Below are positions 11,650 to 22,827 of a stretch of 64,000 nucleotides of DNA, piece after piece. The stretch lies in NCBI GenBank assembly GCA_015501595.1, contig JADNRX010000206.1, forward strand, positions 1 to 64,000. Direction: 5' to 3'. The position numbers and the translations under genes were made by a program. The DNA comes from Hymenopellis radicata. Its lineage: Eukaryota; Basidiomycota; Agaricomycetes; Agaricales; Physalacriaceae. The notes beneath the pieces were generated by a model. It searched no databases and was not told where the DNA came from. It worked only from the letters and a program-made list of their open reading frames with translations. The first letter of the stretch is position 1; each line of letters starts with the position of its first letter.

Positions 11650-12315
11650 GATAGGCAGAGGAGTATGGCGGGGTCGTTAGTTTCTGACTGGAGGAAGAGA
11701 GTGACGGAGGGTATGATGACGACGGGGCCACCGCATGGATGGTGGTAGAGAACCAAGTCGAAGCTGACCCCGGGTTTGATCGATCAGCCGGCAAATTCCT
11801 TAGACGGCATCGCACGGTGTTTCAGGAAAACAGCTTGGCCGCCACAGCGACAGTCGCGATAGACACGACTGACTCAAGGGAAACGCGACGCCAGCCTGCA
11901 CGATCACGCGCCGTTGAGGATGAGAACTTAATGTCATTTACATCAATTGAGGTCTCTTCCCCATTCATTTTGCGAACTACTTATCACTATCAACTTGAAT
12001 GCTCAAACATAATCTCACGATCGGCAAGACATCAGTGAGCGACTCAAAGGACCGGACAGGAAGTTGGTGTATTGGCCCGGAGGAGTACTTAGGAGCAAGG
12101 TGTGCCAGTGAATTTCATCGAGGAAGTAACATCGAGAGTAAAAATATCACGCTGACACGAAATCGGAGTCTCCTTCTTTATTAACATGTATCTTGAACGG
12201 AGAAAGAAATAGGGATTATGCATAAAAGGGTAGTAGTTTTAGGCAGTGTCGTCCATGATACACGTCCTGGAACGTTATCAGCGCCGAACAACGAACAGAA
12301 TGACAAAGGAACCTA
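11650..12315. other. Divergent/intergenic spacer, no gene seen
   Basis: Lies upstream of the Chs7-like gene and downstream of the ankyrin-like gene. No open frame resembles a protein family. It probably contains the Chs7 promoter. Confidence 0.4.
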
Positions 12316-13351
12316 CTAAGACGACAACGACTTGATCATTCCCAAGTCTGGCACACACCCCTTCTCGCGCAGATAATCCACGATATCCCTTGCGTCCACC
12401 TTGATCGCGACCTTGAGCAGCTCTGGAAACTCACTACACCGCATCCTATCCGGAATCCGCCACCTTTTCGGACAAGACTTGTGCTCGACGAGCATACGCA
12501 CGAGATAAAGATCCTTCTTGCGTATGGCGACAATAATCGCGATAGCGTCCTTGGCAGCAGGGTTCGCGCCCATTTCGAGGAGGTGGTGTATGAGCGGAAT
12601 GAACGAGGCGTGCACGGCCATCGTCAACGCGAATCCGCTGTTGGCGTTCACGTTCAGAGGGGGTATGGCTGGGTTGGCATCGATTAGGCGGAGAAACGGG
12701 AGAGGCTCATCAGCGTCCGAGCGAGGTCGTTTACGGGTGTCTAGTCTTCGGAAAAGGTGTTTTGGGAGCTCGGTCATTAGGTACAGGTCCTGGTTTGTGG
12801 CAGAAGCGCATCGGGTGCATATCATGTCGAGGACTGGGGGTGTGCAAAGGCGGTAGCGTAGAACCCTGCAATATAGATTGGGCGGCCAGTCGATGGAGTG
12901 CGGGATGATTCTCTGCGTAATGTATTGTGCGCGGAACGAGTTGGGGCTCGAGTCGAATACGTTTTTGAGGTGACGCGAGGTTAATGGAAGATGTTCGGAT
13001 AAGGCGAGTAGCTGTATGTGGTATAACAGCTATCGAAACGGTAAGCTAAGGCCTTGAAGGGAAATGAGCACGCACCTCTACTGGCAAATAGTCCAAACCC
13101 ACAGTGTGTGAGATCAGACTTTGCAGGCAGCCGTCAGGGTTGATGCTGGATTCCGATAACAAAGTGCGACTTGCAGCGCGTAGGAGGGAGAATGGCTGCT
13201 GGATAATAAACTTAATTTTACCGAGCGTGCCAGTAGATCGTGACGGTAGCATGGAGAGAGGCGGGGGGCAAGTGATCGGCATTTGCCTCCTCAATAGATT
13301 CATTCCGCCACGTCCGCCTATTGGACACAGTGCATTGATTTGAAGCCACAA
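12316..13351 (-). CDS. Ankyrin-repeat-like protein
   Basis: Two exons are clear on the minus strand, 13076-13351 and 12316-13011. They are joined at LPVE-LLALSEHLPL by a 64-base intron (GTGCGT...ACAG). The C-terminal half has helices spaced like ankyrin repeats: ALTMAVHASFIPLIHHLLEMGAN, AIAIIVAIRKKDLYLVRMLVEHK and ELLKVAIKVDARDIVDYLREKG. The middle part is Cys-containing (MICTRCAS). The start codon is uncertain: the first ATG in frame, at 13351, gives 323 residues, and an upstream exon is possible. Function is unknown; ankyrin repeats usually bind other proteins. Confidence 0.65.
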
Positions 13352-13393
13352 GTGGCAAGAAGAGTGTTACAATCGGACATGCCGAGACTCACA

Positions 13394-15052
13394 CTAATAC
13401 CCCTTCCTCCCGGGCACAACAGAAAACGCAGGACCGCCCTTCCCAAACATCCTCCTCAAATCCCCCACCAACCCATCCGGGGCTTCCCAAGCACCAAAGT
13501 GGCCTCCCTTGGTATGCGTGTTATTGCTGAACACGAGATTCCCGTTCGTCGTGAACCATCTGTTCCAAACATTAGAAGACAAGTCGATTGTCGAGAGGGA
13601 TGAAGCTCTTACGAAATAGGACGAACACCCATGTCCGCTGGGAAGATCGAAATCCCATATGGAATAGAGGGTCTCTGCGGCAGGAGCGCGTAGACGTCCC
13701 CGTGTTGATACGTCTCGTAATAGATTCGCGTAGACGCGGTAGGTCCAGCTTTCGAAAACAGATAGACGGAAATCCAGGTCAGGACTGAAACGTAGTTAGT
13801 AAAGGCGTTTTCAAGATCATGAAGATACTGAACATACCTTCATCGTCAGTCCAAGGGTACTCATCGGTCCAGACGAGCAGCTTTTCATAAACCCAGGCCA
13901 ACAAACCGACAGGCGAGTCCGCCAAAGAGTATCCTGTCGCGGCTTGATCAGGCCGCGTCGTGCTGGAGTAACTGCGACGTACCAAGGGTCTGAGGCTGAG
14001 TCGACTGTTGCAAAAAGTACCCGCTTCCCTGCTTTTCGAACCATTGGGCCCTTTGGGCTCCTGCCTTTTCGGCGGCGGAATACGGCGTAAGCAAGTGCTG
14101 AAGAAATGCAATGGGCCGAGTAGGGGGTGGTGGGAATCCACTAGGAAACGATGAGTGATGCGTCCGGGATATACGAGTTGGACGTACTAGGGCAAAGTAG
14201 TGTGCCACGCCTTGACATGCTTACCGCCATACTTGAGAGCCATCGCGCGAGAGATCTACATGGTTGTCTTAATAGGAGTGGCAGTTTTAAAAACATGAAG
14301 CTTGCTTACCATGGTACCCAAATCACCGCCTTGCGTAACTGGTTCCTCATCACTCAAACTGCTAGTCGAAAGAGCGCGTATATTCTACTCACCATATTCG
14401 TTATAGCCGAGTGCCAACATTACTTTATGTCCAACCTGTTCAGAGTTAGCGGCGCCACGAAGAACATGGTCTCAACCACATACCTCGGCATACTGGTTGA
14501 CTCTAAATCCTTTCTTGGAGGGCGCTTGCGAGAAACCAAAGCCCGGGAGACTCAACGCAACAACGTGGAAGCTGGGATGCCCAGCGTCGGTTGCCGTCAA
14601 CAGCGGAAGGATTTTGCGAACTTCCAAGAAACTGCTGGGCCCTACCTCGACGTCAATGAAAAGGAGATAATGACCCAAAGAGTCGACGTACACCCATGCA
14701 AGAATAAAAGCGGGATAGCATCAACGGCCTTGCTCTTTTGATGCACGTAATGGATATTGAGCGTCTCGAAGCCGTCGACCTGGATGTCGCGGGTGAACTG
14801 GGGAAGTTCGGCGTTGATAGCCGCTTCTTGAGCGCGCCAGTCGAAACCGCTTTTCCAATAGTCCACTAAACGGCGCATAGCTGCAAGAGGTACACCGTAA
14901 CTCGAGCCAGCGTCCTTGAGTTCATCGGGAAAGACGCAAAGCTCAAGTTTACGACGAAGAAGGTCAATCTTGTCGCCCGAGACGGACATTTGGAAGGGTT
15001 TCTCGCTCGACATCGCGGGTCCGGTTGGTGAAAAACGTGAGAGAGTCGTCAT
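13394..15052 (-). CDS. Epoxide hydrolase (alpha/beta hydrolase with EHN domain)
   Basis: Hydrolyses epoxides to vicinal diols. Nine exons on the minus strand: 14692-15052, 14484-14641, 14393-14435, 14310-14338, 14188-14255, 13983-14140, 13838-13933, 13613-13784 and 13394-13559. They total 1251 bases, or 416 residues; an internal ATG at about 15013 would give 403. The N-terminal EHN domain begins [17 protein letters not shown]. The oxyanion motif HGWP is rebuilt across an intron. The nucleophile motif reads GGDLG, with Leu where Trp is usual. The lid region contains [10 protein letters not shown], and the catalytic His sits in KGGHFGAWE. Length and order match microsomal-type fungal epoxide hydrolases. 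It could act on epoxides made by the P450 nearby, but that is inference. Confidence 0.92.
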
Positions 15053-15845
15053 GTTTTATATCCTTCTCGTTGTATTGATAGACATCTATATGTGAGAACT
15101 TGGAAGAATCCGGTGATGCAATTGGGTCTTGTCATGTCCGGAATTCTTTATCCGCGGAAAAAGAGTGACGAGATTGTGGGCTTCATGGGCATCATCCACG
15201 AAGGGGTGCGGTCGCCTACTGGGTTCGACGGGGTAGCAGTAGCCCCTGCCATAGCACCGTGGAAGGCGCGTTGTCGAGATGTATGAACCGTTGAACGGGT
15301 GAGACTATGTGGCCATTGCATGCGCGTCGCTTCAGATCCTCTAGGTGAGCAGGAGAAGGTTGCCGTGATACCATTGCCATAGTGGCATTGACGCCTAGCC
15401 GACATGATGGTCAGAAGAGAGTTGATTGCGTAACGCCGACTTCCCCCAAGGCATGACCATGACCTCTTCACGGGCCTCTGTACGCTAACAAAGATTCTTA
15501 AAAGATCACACAGAAGTGTAGCTGCGTCATCTAAACATAAAAAAAGTGAAATCTACGAACCGCCTCACTTGTGGATATGTTGAAAGAATCGACGCGTGTT
15601 TCCGCTTCAGCAGCCTTGTCCAGCCGTCCTTCAAGTTCAACGCGTTTCTGCCCCAGGCATTCCCGGTGGACGATTTATGCCCCCGACTTGCAAAAGAAAA
15701 AGTTAAAGTTAAATCTCTTTCTTTTGGGTCTCAGGGACTGTGCAATCCCTCAGTGATTTTGGTGATCTTCATCCATGCCGGGTACCCTGCTTCCTCAGTA
15801 AATGAATACCGTTTAAACGAGAGTCGGCGACATGTATTCAACCGC
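15053..15845. other. Intergenic region, no gene seen
   Basis: Holds the epoxide hydrolase promoter side and spacer. Short frames on both strands have no family resemblance. Confidence 0.4.
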
Positions 15846-16165
15846 GAAAGGAGCAAAAAGGACTCAGGGAGCGCGAACACTCCCTTAACCCTTCGGGCAC
15901 CTTCCAGTTCAATGCACGCCTTGCTCACACCTCCTGCTTTGGACACCAAGTCCTCTGCTGGAACGCGACGAGAGCCTACCCCGTCGGTGCTGATTCGTCT
16001 CGCCATCTCCGACGATTCAGCCGCATGAGCCGGCCATGCATCCTTCCGATCACCCTGGGAGACTCCTTGGCCATGACCCAAAGAGCCTCTTACCTATTTC
16101 TATTCACAAATTAGAGGGGTGTTGGTTCTTTGTTTTTCGATTGAGGCGCGGCGTGTACACGAAGG
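15846..16165 (+). repeat. Dispersed repeat, copy 2
   Basis: Reverse complement of copy 1 at 6220-6510, with most words conserved (GACACCAAGTCCTC, GGCCATGCATCCTTCCGATC, GAGACTCCTTGGCCATGACCC, AGAGGGGTGT). Copies 1 and 2 form a second, smaller inverted pair nested inside the giant inverted repeat. Confidence 0.65.
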
Positions 16166-16545
16166 ACTCGATGAGGCAAATGAGTTCGCTGCACGTGTGG
16201 CGCATTTTACGTCTGATCCTGTGACAGGTTGCCCCTTTGAAGACTCTGTTGGTAGGCGGTGTTCCTTGAGCACGTTGACATCGACAATCAAAGTGCAGAC
16301 AAGGCCTTTAGTCCTGATGATACTGCACGCGCTGCGTATTGGGTAGTATTGGAATCGACAAGACCGTGTTTCCAGTGGCGGTGATATTAGAGTGCGAGTC
16401 CAGGGGTACGTGGAGCCAGTGCTGGGCTAAGCAAAAGTCAATGCCCATTATTACAACCAGTCATCCATTCCTAGTTTGAGCAGCCAGAAAAAAAAATTGA
16501 TTTAGTGTACAACAGTCATTTATGAACATACAGTCGTCAACCCGC
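16166..16545. other. Spacer downstream of the dioxygenase, no gene seen
   Basis: No supported coding sequence; includes the dioxygenase 3' flank. Confidence 0.4.
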
Positions 16546-18006
16546 TCACTTCGCGACTGCGGGTTTGGCCTTCAGACTCTTCCTCAACTCAGCGCACTCC
16601 TCCACTGTTGCGAGAACGAAATCATACTTGACTTCGGCGTGTGGTCTCGCTTCTGCGAAGCCTCTCTTAAGCGTAATAGACGTGCCGGGCACTATATCCA
16701 GGTCCTAAGTACATTCACGTTAGTAAAGTAATAGCACCTCCGATTGCAAGTAGCTTACCACAATGAGAGACGACCGAACGCCGAATACTGCATCGCTCGT
16801 TATGTATGGGTCTCCTTTGAAATACAGGGCCGTAATCAGCTTTTCATACCCAGGTGCCTATGACATTGAGAGGTCAGCGAGAACGCTGAGAGACGCGTTG
16901 TAGCTCACGTCGATCATGAAATGCAGATGTGCCGGCCTCACGATATGTCGGTTGAGGTTCTTGATCATCGTGCCAACAGGACCGTCGCCTGGTATAGAAT
17001 ACGGCGAGGGCCTATGTCATGTATGAGACAGCAATGCGGAATAGAAAGAAGCGACGTACACAACCGCTCTAAACGCGTAGCTTCCGTCTCCAGCAGACTT
17101 GACGATTCCACGACAATCTGGGCCAGTGCGGTTGGGATTCTGTCACATGTCAGTAAAATATCAAGTAGCAACAGGAGCCGAAATGTTACCTGCGTATCAT
17201 ACTGTCCGTCCCCATCCGTCTCCCATGTATCTAGCACGGCACCAGCAACTGGATTGCCCTTCGTGTCTAGCACTTTGCCATGCACATACATGTAATAGCC
17301 TTTGCCTTCCGACGCGATGGAATCTCCATTGGCGACTGCAGGACAGAATCAGCGCTAGAAGATAGATCTTACTAAAGGAAGACGGACAGATATGTGCATC
17401 TTCAGTATGAAATGGTCCGAGGACGGTGTTCTCGGTTGCGTTAGGCGGCTTGACGTTGTTCATGGAATCTACCAAGGCTGAAACGCCAAGCGTATCCGAG
17501 AGAAGGATGAACTCTATGTTGGGAATGTTACGCATGGACGATACCGAACTCGTCGCGACACACCTTGGCGAATATCGGTACATTTCTGACCAGTTTCGGT
17601 CAGGAAGTGGATCGCGGTCCTATAGAAATGAGTGATGATGACATCGATTGGGGGGAAGGACGAACATCCATTCTTCAGTCGTCAACGACGTTTCTCTGAC
17701 GAAATCGTGCAGATGAGTGACCTGGCCGTGCGTTAAATATAAAGCTCTAAGAATAATCTGCAGGACGTACCAAACTCTTAAAAATCAACTTCGTTCGCTC
17801 GTCCTGGCCTGTATCCGCTGAGTCGAGGTTAGATTATAAGAGATTCGACGTACAGCTTGCATTGACTATGTTCACATTGTCCGTAATTGTCTCAGTGGTC
17901 ATATCCATCATCTCAGGCAGATTGGCTAGATCGACGTTGAACTGCTGCGTGACCTTGTCGCGGCGGCCATAAGAGGATTGGCATCTGAAGTAAGTTTCGA
18001 GGACAT
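16546..18006 (-). CDS. Intradiol ring-cleavage dioxygenase (catechol/hydroxyquinol type)
   Basis: A non-haem Fe(III) enzyme that opens catechol-type rings between the two hydroxyls. Ten exons on the minus strand: about 17854-18006, 17771-17817, 17666-17721, 17564-17619, 17373-17513, 17190-17335, 17060-17139, 16909-17011, 16759-16857 and 16546-16704. Family blocks are [76 protein letters not shown] and RPAHLHFM (the two iron-binding His), then [19 protein letters not shown]. From an ATG at 17911 the exons sum to 945 bases, or 314 residues. A longer N-terminus continuing with [10 protein letters not shown] is clearly family-like. It is one base out of frame with the first ATG at 18006, so there is a small deletion or sequence error near 17970. 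Confidence 0.9.
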
Positions 18007-18281
18007 GGTGGTGGTTCGGAAGTAAAGCGAGCGAGTGTGAGATCGTCTGAGAACGCGATGCCTTTATTGGGAAGTCGGTGGTCTGCTGCCACTTTCCGGA
18101 TGGGGGAGCGCCACGAGAGTTAGGCGTGCTTCAGCGACATCCTACATGATGGGTGCGAGCGTCGTGCGAGAATGCTGACTGCGGAGAATGTATATTTGGG
18201 AAACGGTAAAACGCACGCATCCCAAGATAGGCCGTGTCGCGTTATTGGGAAGTCCGAGGCCGAGAGAAGGAGAAATAATAG

Positions 18282-18599
18282 GTGATGCCCGTCCAGCAAA
18301 CTTACTCGGATCGCGTCTCTATTCCTGACAGTGATGGTTCGCGTGCAAAGCGCAAAAGACAGGCTGTTGATTTTGTCGTTGATCGGCAATCCCGGGCCGC
18401 ATTGGAGACTCGATCACGTTGTCTTTCAACAAAAACCATCATGGTAAACCTGACTCGAATTAGTTTATTCATCTCTTCGTTCTCACCACAACAGCACCAT
18501 GAATCTCATAGCGAAAAAATCTGCTGCTCGGACGCCTTGAACAGCCCATCGGAGCAGGAAGTACTAAAAAGAGGTTTCAGGATACATGGTTGGCATTAG
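18282..18599 (+). CDS. Short conserved open frame (right-arm copy)
   Basis: The start MMPVQQTYSDRVSIP and the following 35 residues match the left-arm frame at 5733-5984. It then diverges by an insertion of about 12 bases. Nothing identifies a function. It may be a first exon or only conserved promoter DNA. Confidence 0.25.
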   Translation: MMPVQQTYSDRVSIPDSDGSRAKRKRQAVDFVVDRQSRAALETRSRCLSTKTIMVNLTRISLFISSFSPQQHHESHSEKICCSDALNSPSEQEVLKRGFRIHGWH

Positions 18600-19045
18600 A
18601 CCTTTAGAGTTTCTCGAGGACTTCCTACCATGGAACGAGGACACTCACGAGCAATATCGAAAACAGAAGCCTTCGGATGCTCGAGGCGCTCTGCTAAAAA
18701 GCATTGCTCTGCAAGACGGCGAAGCCGAGAACGACATGGCTGCCAAACATATGATGTTTGTTTTATTATCAAATAATTGCCGCGTCCTCTTACTAAAACC
18801 AACTTCAGGTCATGTTGCAGAAGAGCACGTCTGATAATCCATTCATGTCATTGGATTGCAATATGTTGCCCGACGCGCCGGATACTCATGCCTACGAAAT
18901 CCAGGAAGAGACAGACATAAGAGAAGACTCTGAAATAGTCGTCGCCCAGACGAGGACAATTGCTCAGAAGCTGGACCGTGGACGTGAGGTTCCAGCTGAA
19001 GATCTAGCCTACGAAGGTGCCAAATTTCGGTCCACGCAGCAATGA
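18586..19045 (+). CDS. Right-arm-specific coding fragment, unidentified
   Basis: Lies in the block absent from the left arm. One stretch begins GIRPLEFLEDFLPWNEDTHE. A possible intron runs from about 18756 to the CAG at 18808, and a second stretch reads KSTSDNPFMSLDCNMLPDAP, ending at a TGA near 19045. The start faintly resembles the region ahead of FunK1-type fungal kinases (FL-x-x-FLP). No kinase motif follows before the homology with the left arm resumes. Probably a gene fragment brought in with the insertion. Confidence 0.25.
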
Positions 19046-19609
19046 CCGTGTCTGTCATATTCCGCGTTCATCTAATTCACCATTATCCTCTTGGCCACTT
19101 CGCGCGCTTTATTCGGTGGGATCGCCGTGGATCCATCGTCACTCACCGGTTCAACTACCCCCATAAACCTGCGACTTCTATCACCGTTTCATGGCACAGC
19201 TTACGTCTGTCCAACGTTCAGACCCTCCGTTACCCCATCTCTGACGATGACCCACACGCTCAAGGATCGTGTGCAAAGTTCGCGCTTCAAAGTTGCTGGC
19301 AGAACATCAGGTTTCGCGCGTTACCGCCATAGAGGTATCCCGGGTATGATAACCAGTACTACGCAGGACGCCAGATTCCTCCCATCCGCCACCTAAATGG
19401 CGTAAACATCATAAACGATTCTCCAGTGTCATCGTCTCCCTTTGCGAGCCGTAGCTGAGGATCACAACTTCACCGGAATGCCCGGGAACCTGGACCCACA
19501 AAAGCATTGCCACCGACGACACGATGCTTTACATGCACACGGTCGGACGTGGTAAAATTACTTCGGACTGGGCACCTCCTTGCCATCACATCGACAGCCA
19601 TCGTCGACA

Positions 19610-22600
19610 ATGTCCACCTTACCCAGCGCAGATGAATTCCGGAAAACTGTGCTGACATTGTCGTCCACTCGCCGGAAATCGCTCTCCAGCTGCAACTCAT
19701 GCGCTGCAAGACACTCTCCCCCGAAATCAGAGCCATACGGCCTGCTGGCGAGGATAAGGCCAACGAAAGTTCTCGGAAATTCCGCCCAGGACGCGCGAAG
19801 AAACGCAACCAAGGCGTCCAAGTTGATATTGCAGGTGAATCGGGAGAGGACGATGATGATGCAGAAGACGAGAGATGCGGCCGAAGAAAGTGATGCTGCT
19901 CTAGACGACGAAAAGCAGCGCCAAGGTGATCCACCTCGCGCTCGCAAAGGTCGTCGTGCGCGTAAGAAGCTGTTCGGTCTACCCGTGGATCGCAATGCGA
20001 GAGGTTCGTGAATATGCTGTTGCACTCGATGCTTTTTCATGAAAGTATTAGGGTATGACCCCATGGACTACGAGCAAAAGTATCCTCCAGATCCGATTTT
20101 GAGGAGGCGCAGCCGAATGCCAGGGTTTGGAGGATGTGTGTCGACGAGTTCCAGATATTCGATACGGATTTATCTGAGGATGCGCGCGATACAGTCGACT
20201 GTGCTACTCGTATTCGTACGTCTGTTGTCCTCACGTATCTTATTGCTCTTCTAATGTCACCTAACAGGCAGGTCTGTTCTCCGCCGTTGTCACGGCCTTC
20301 CTCATCCAGGCGGCCGACAAACTCGAACCCGACTACGTCCAACTGTCGAGCTCTATTCTCTTTGAGATTTTGGTTGTCCAGCGCGCGCTCGCGAACGGAT
20401 CAGCTGTTGATCTTGATCCAGTGATCTCGTCTCCCGACGCGCTGCGGTTCATGCCACTCATTCGCAGTTGTGGATAAACGGCTTGTGGTACACGAGCTTA
20501 TCACTGAGCTTGATCACTGCACTTGTCGCCGTGTTGGCGAAGCAGTGGCTTCACCAGTATATGGCTATGACATCCGGGACACCGTTAGATCGAAGTCTTC
20601 TTCGCCAGTACCGCTACGAAGGCCTGCAGGCATGGAGGGTCCCTCTAATCATCGGCCTGCTGCCAGTGCTCATGCACCTCTCGCTCGGGCTGTTCTTCCT
20701 CGGGCTCGTCGTCTATCTGCTGCAACTGTACGGACCGTTCGCATACGTCACTGGTGTATTCGCCCTCGTTACCTACACCGCTTACTTTGCTACCCACTTC
20801 TTCTCGGCCGTGCATCCGCAGTGTCCATACAAAACTCCCCTTTCCAACCTTCTATTCGTGGTGCTCCGTCCCCTTCTTCATGCAGATGAGCGTATGAATG
20901 GACCTGTAGAATTCCGTATAAAGGCACCAAGGTCCATTAGAGAGGCAGAAGCGTCGGCAGTGAAGACTCGTCAGCGCGATCTATATGCCGTTGATGTATT
21001 GAGTTGGGTTTTTGAAAACTCTGCCAATCCATCTGCTCGTAGTATCATCATCCAATCTCTTGGTGGATTTCCGTCGCATTACCGCTTCCCGCTTGGTCAG
21101 CGCTTTGGTTACGCGTACAAAGAGGTGGATCGTTTATACAACCCTCTCGTTTCTATCATAGATTCTCCACCAGAAAATCCACACGATGCGAGGAATGCTT
21201 ACCTGCAGTTGGAACGTCTGGCTCGCACGACAAAGTTTGTGATATATCCCGATATGTTCTCCTGGAGGTTGTTGCCGAAGTGTCCTCCAGTTCCCCTCGA
21301 GCTCGTTGCCGCCATTGCCGCGATTCCCTTTGAATCTACTGAATCGCGTATCAAATTGTCAGCCAAAGACATGTTTCTGCAATATGTCCCAGAAAATCCG
21401 GATCTTCGTTTGCATCCACAGACCTGGGTCGAAATTATTCGGCTTATACTTAAACGTACAGAACGGCCATCCGAGGATGACATACAAAATGCTTCGCCAC
21501 TGGTGCTTCCTATCATTCAGCTCTGTGCAAGCTCTCCTTCCATTCTGGACATCTACACAACTGAGGAATTTCAGTTGTATATAGGTGATCGGAAACCGGT
21601 TCCATTCGAAGAAACTGCTGTTACATTCGAACGGATTTGTCAAGTTCCAGCCTTCCGAAAGATCGTTGAAGAGAGTCTACATCGTGTATTCGGCTCATTC
21701 GATAAGCTCGACCCCCCGGTTTCGTGCCTGACTGGAAGTATCCCGGGTTGCGCATGACACTGGCCATTGTGAAATATTTCATTCATGTTAAAACCTGTCA
21801 TTCCGCAGATCCCCTCGTCGTTTCCGAGTTGGAGCGTTTGGTCAGCAAGATCTTCTCCGCTCTGCAGAAGAGACAATATCAACCGGATGACGAAAAGGAT
21901 GGTTATTACATCTATGTAACTCTAAAACCTCTGTTCGAAAAGCTGTCAGTCCCAAATGATCCCGCTGACCTTGATTCTCCTCGCTCTCTCGCCTTGGGTG
22001 TGATCGCTGCATTCTGTCAGCAAATGTCCTTCCATCATATTAACATATTTTTATTGAAGCTTTATAACTGGGAGGACTGGTTCTCAGCTCAACTAATAAA
22101 AAACCTCTTACAATTTCGGTTGGAAGATGTTGAGGATTGCTCTCTCATGTATCGCTATATATGGCCGGGTACCCAGCTTCTTGACCGGGCTCTGTTCACA
22201 GGAGTTCCTGTGGCTTATGACCTGTTCCCAGAGTGCGATCTACTCACTATCCTCTTACCGTATCGCAACATTCCCGTTGTACGCCATGCTCTCTGTTCGT
22301 ACATCCTGACCTCGTCGTACTGGATCCTGGGCGACGTAAACAAAGACGATCAAATGAGTGGCCGGCTGCCTTACCCATTTCGGCCGGAATTCACCCCAGA
22401 CATGTCGACTCAACGGAAATACCTTCTTAGTGGGCATAACATTTTTCAAGTCTGTATGATTATGTTATCACTCCCAGAGACTTCGTCAAGCGCATTTCTT
22501 GGAGCGTTTGCATCGCCTCGGTCGAAAATTATCACATTTCTGGGTCGGTACTGGGCAAAACAGCATGACGGACTTGACCTAACATGGGAAGAATGCCGCA

Positions 22601-22767
22601 TAATGTTACGGGAGGCGGCTACAGAGCAATTTGGGATTCATCGATATCCTGTATATATTGCTCCCGGCCGCGCATTTGTTCTCCCCGATGACGAGAAGGT
22701 CACGGAGATGGTTGAATACCTTGTTTCCGGGATTGCTTTGCTCGACAAACACCTCGCCAGTCTATAA
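19610..22767 (+). pseudogene. DUF6535 paralogue, frameshifted (right-arm copy)
   Basis: Same architecture as the left copy: acidic N-terminus from ATG 19610, DUF6535 helices (WYTSLSLSLITALVAVLA, VPLIIGLLPVLMHLSLGLFF) and a long helical C-terminus. The N-terminal part changes frame several times relative to the left copy. The main frame, 20468-21757, breaks near 21720 in a C-rich run, and coding continues in another frame from about 21724 to the TAA at 22767. The break region also has about 16 extra bases relative to the left copy. It is read as a decaying paralogue. A small chance remains that the breaks are sequence errors. Confidence 0.75.
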
Positions 22768-22827
22768 AATCCTTAGGTTGATCGTCACTTCGTACTTCAC
22801 ATTGAACATTGTACCTAAGCCTGTATT

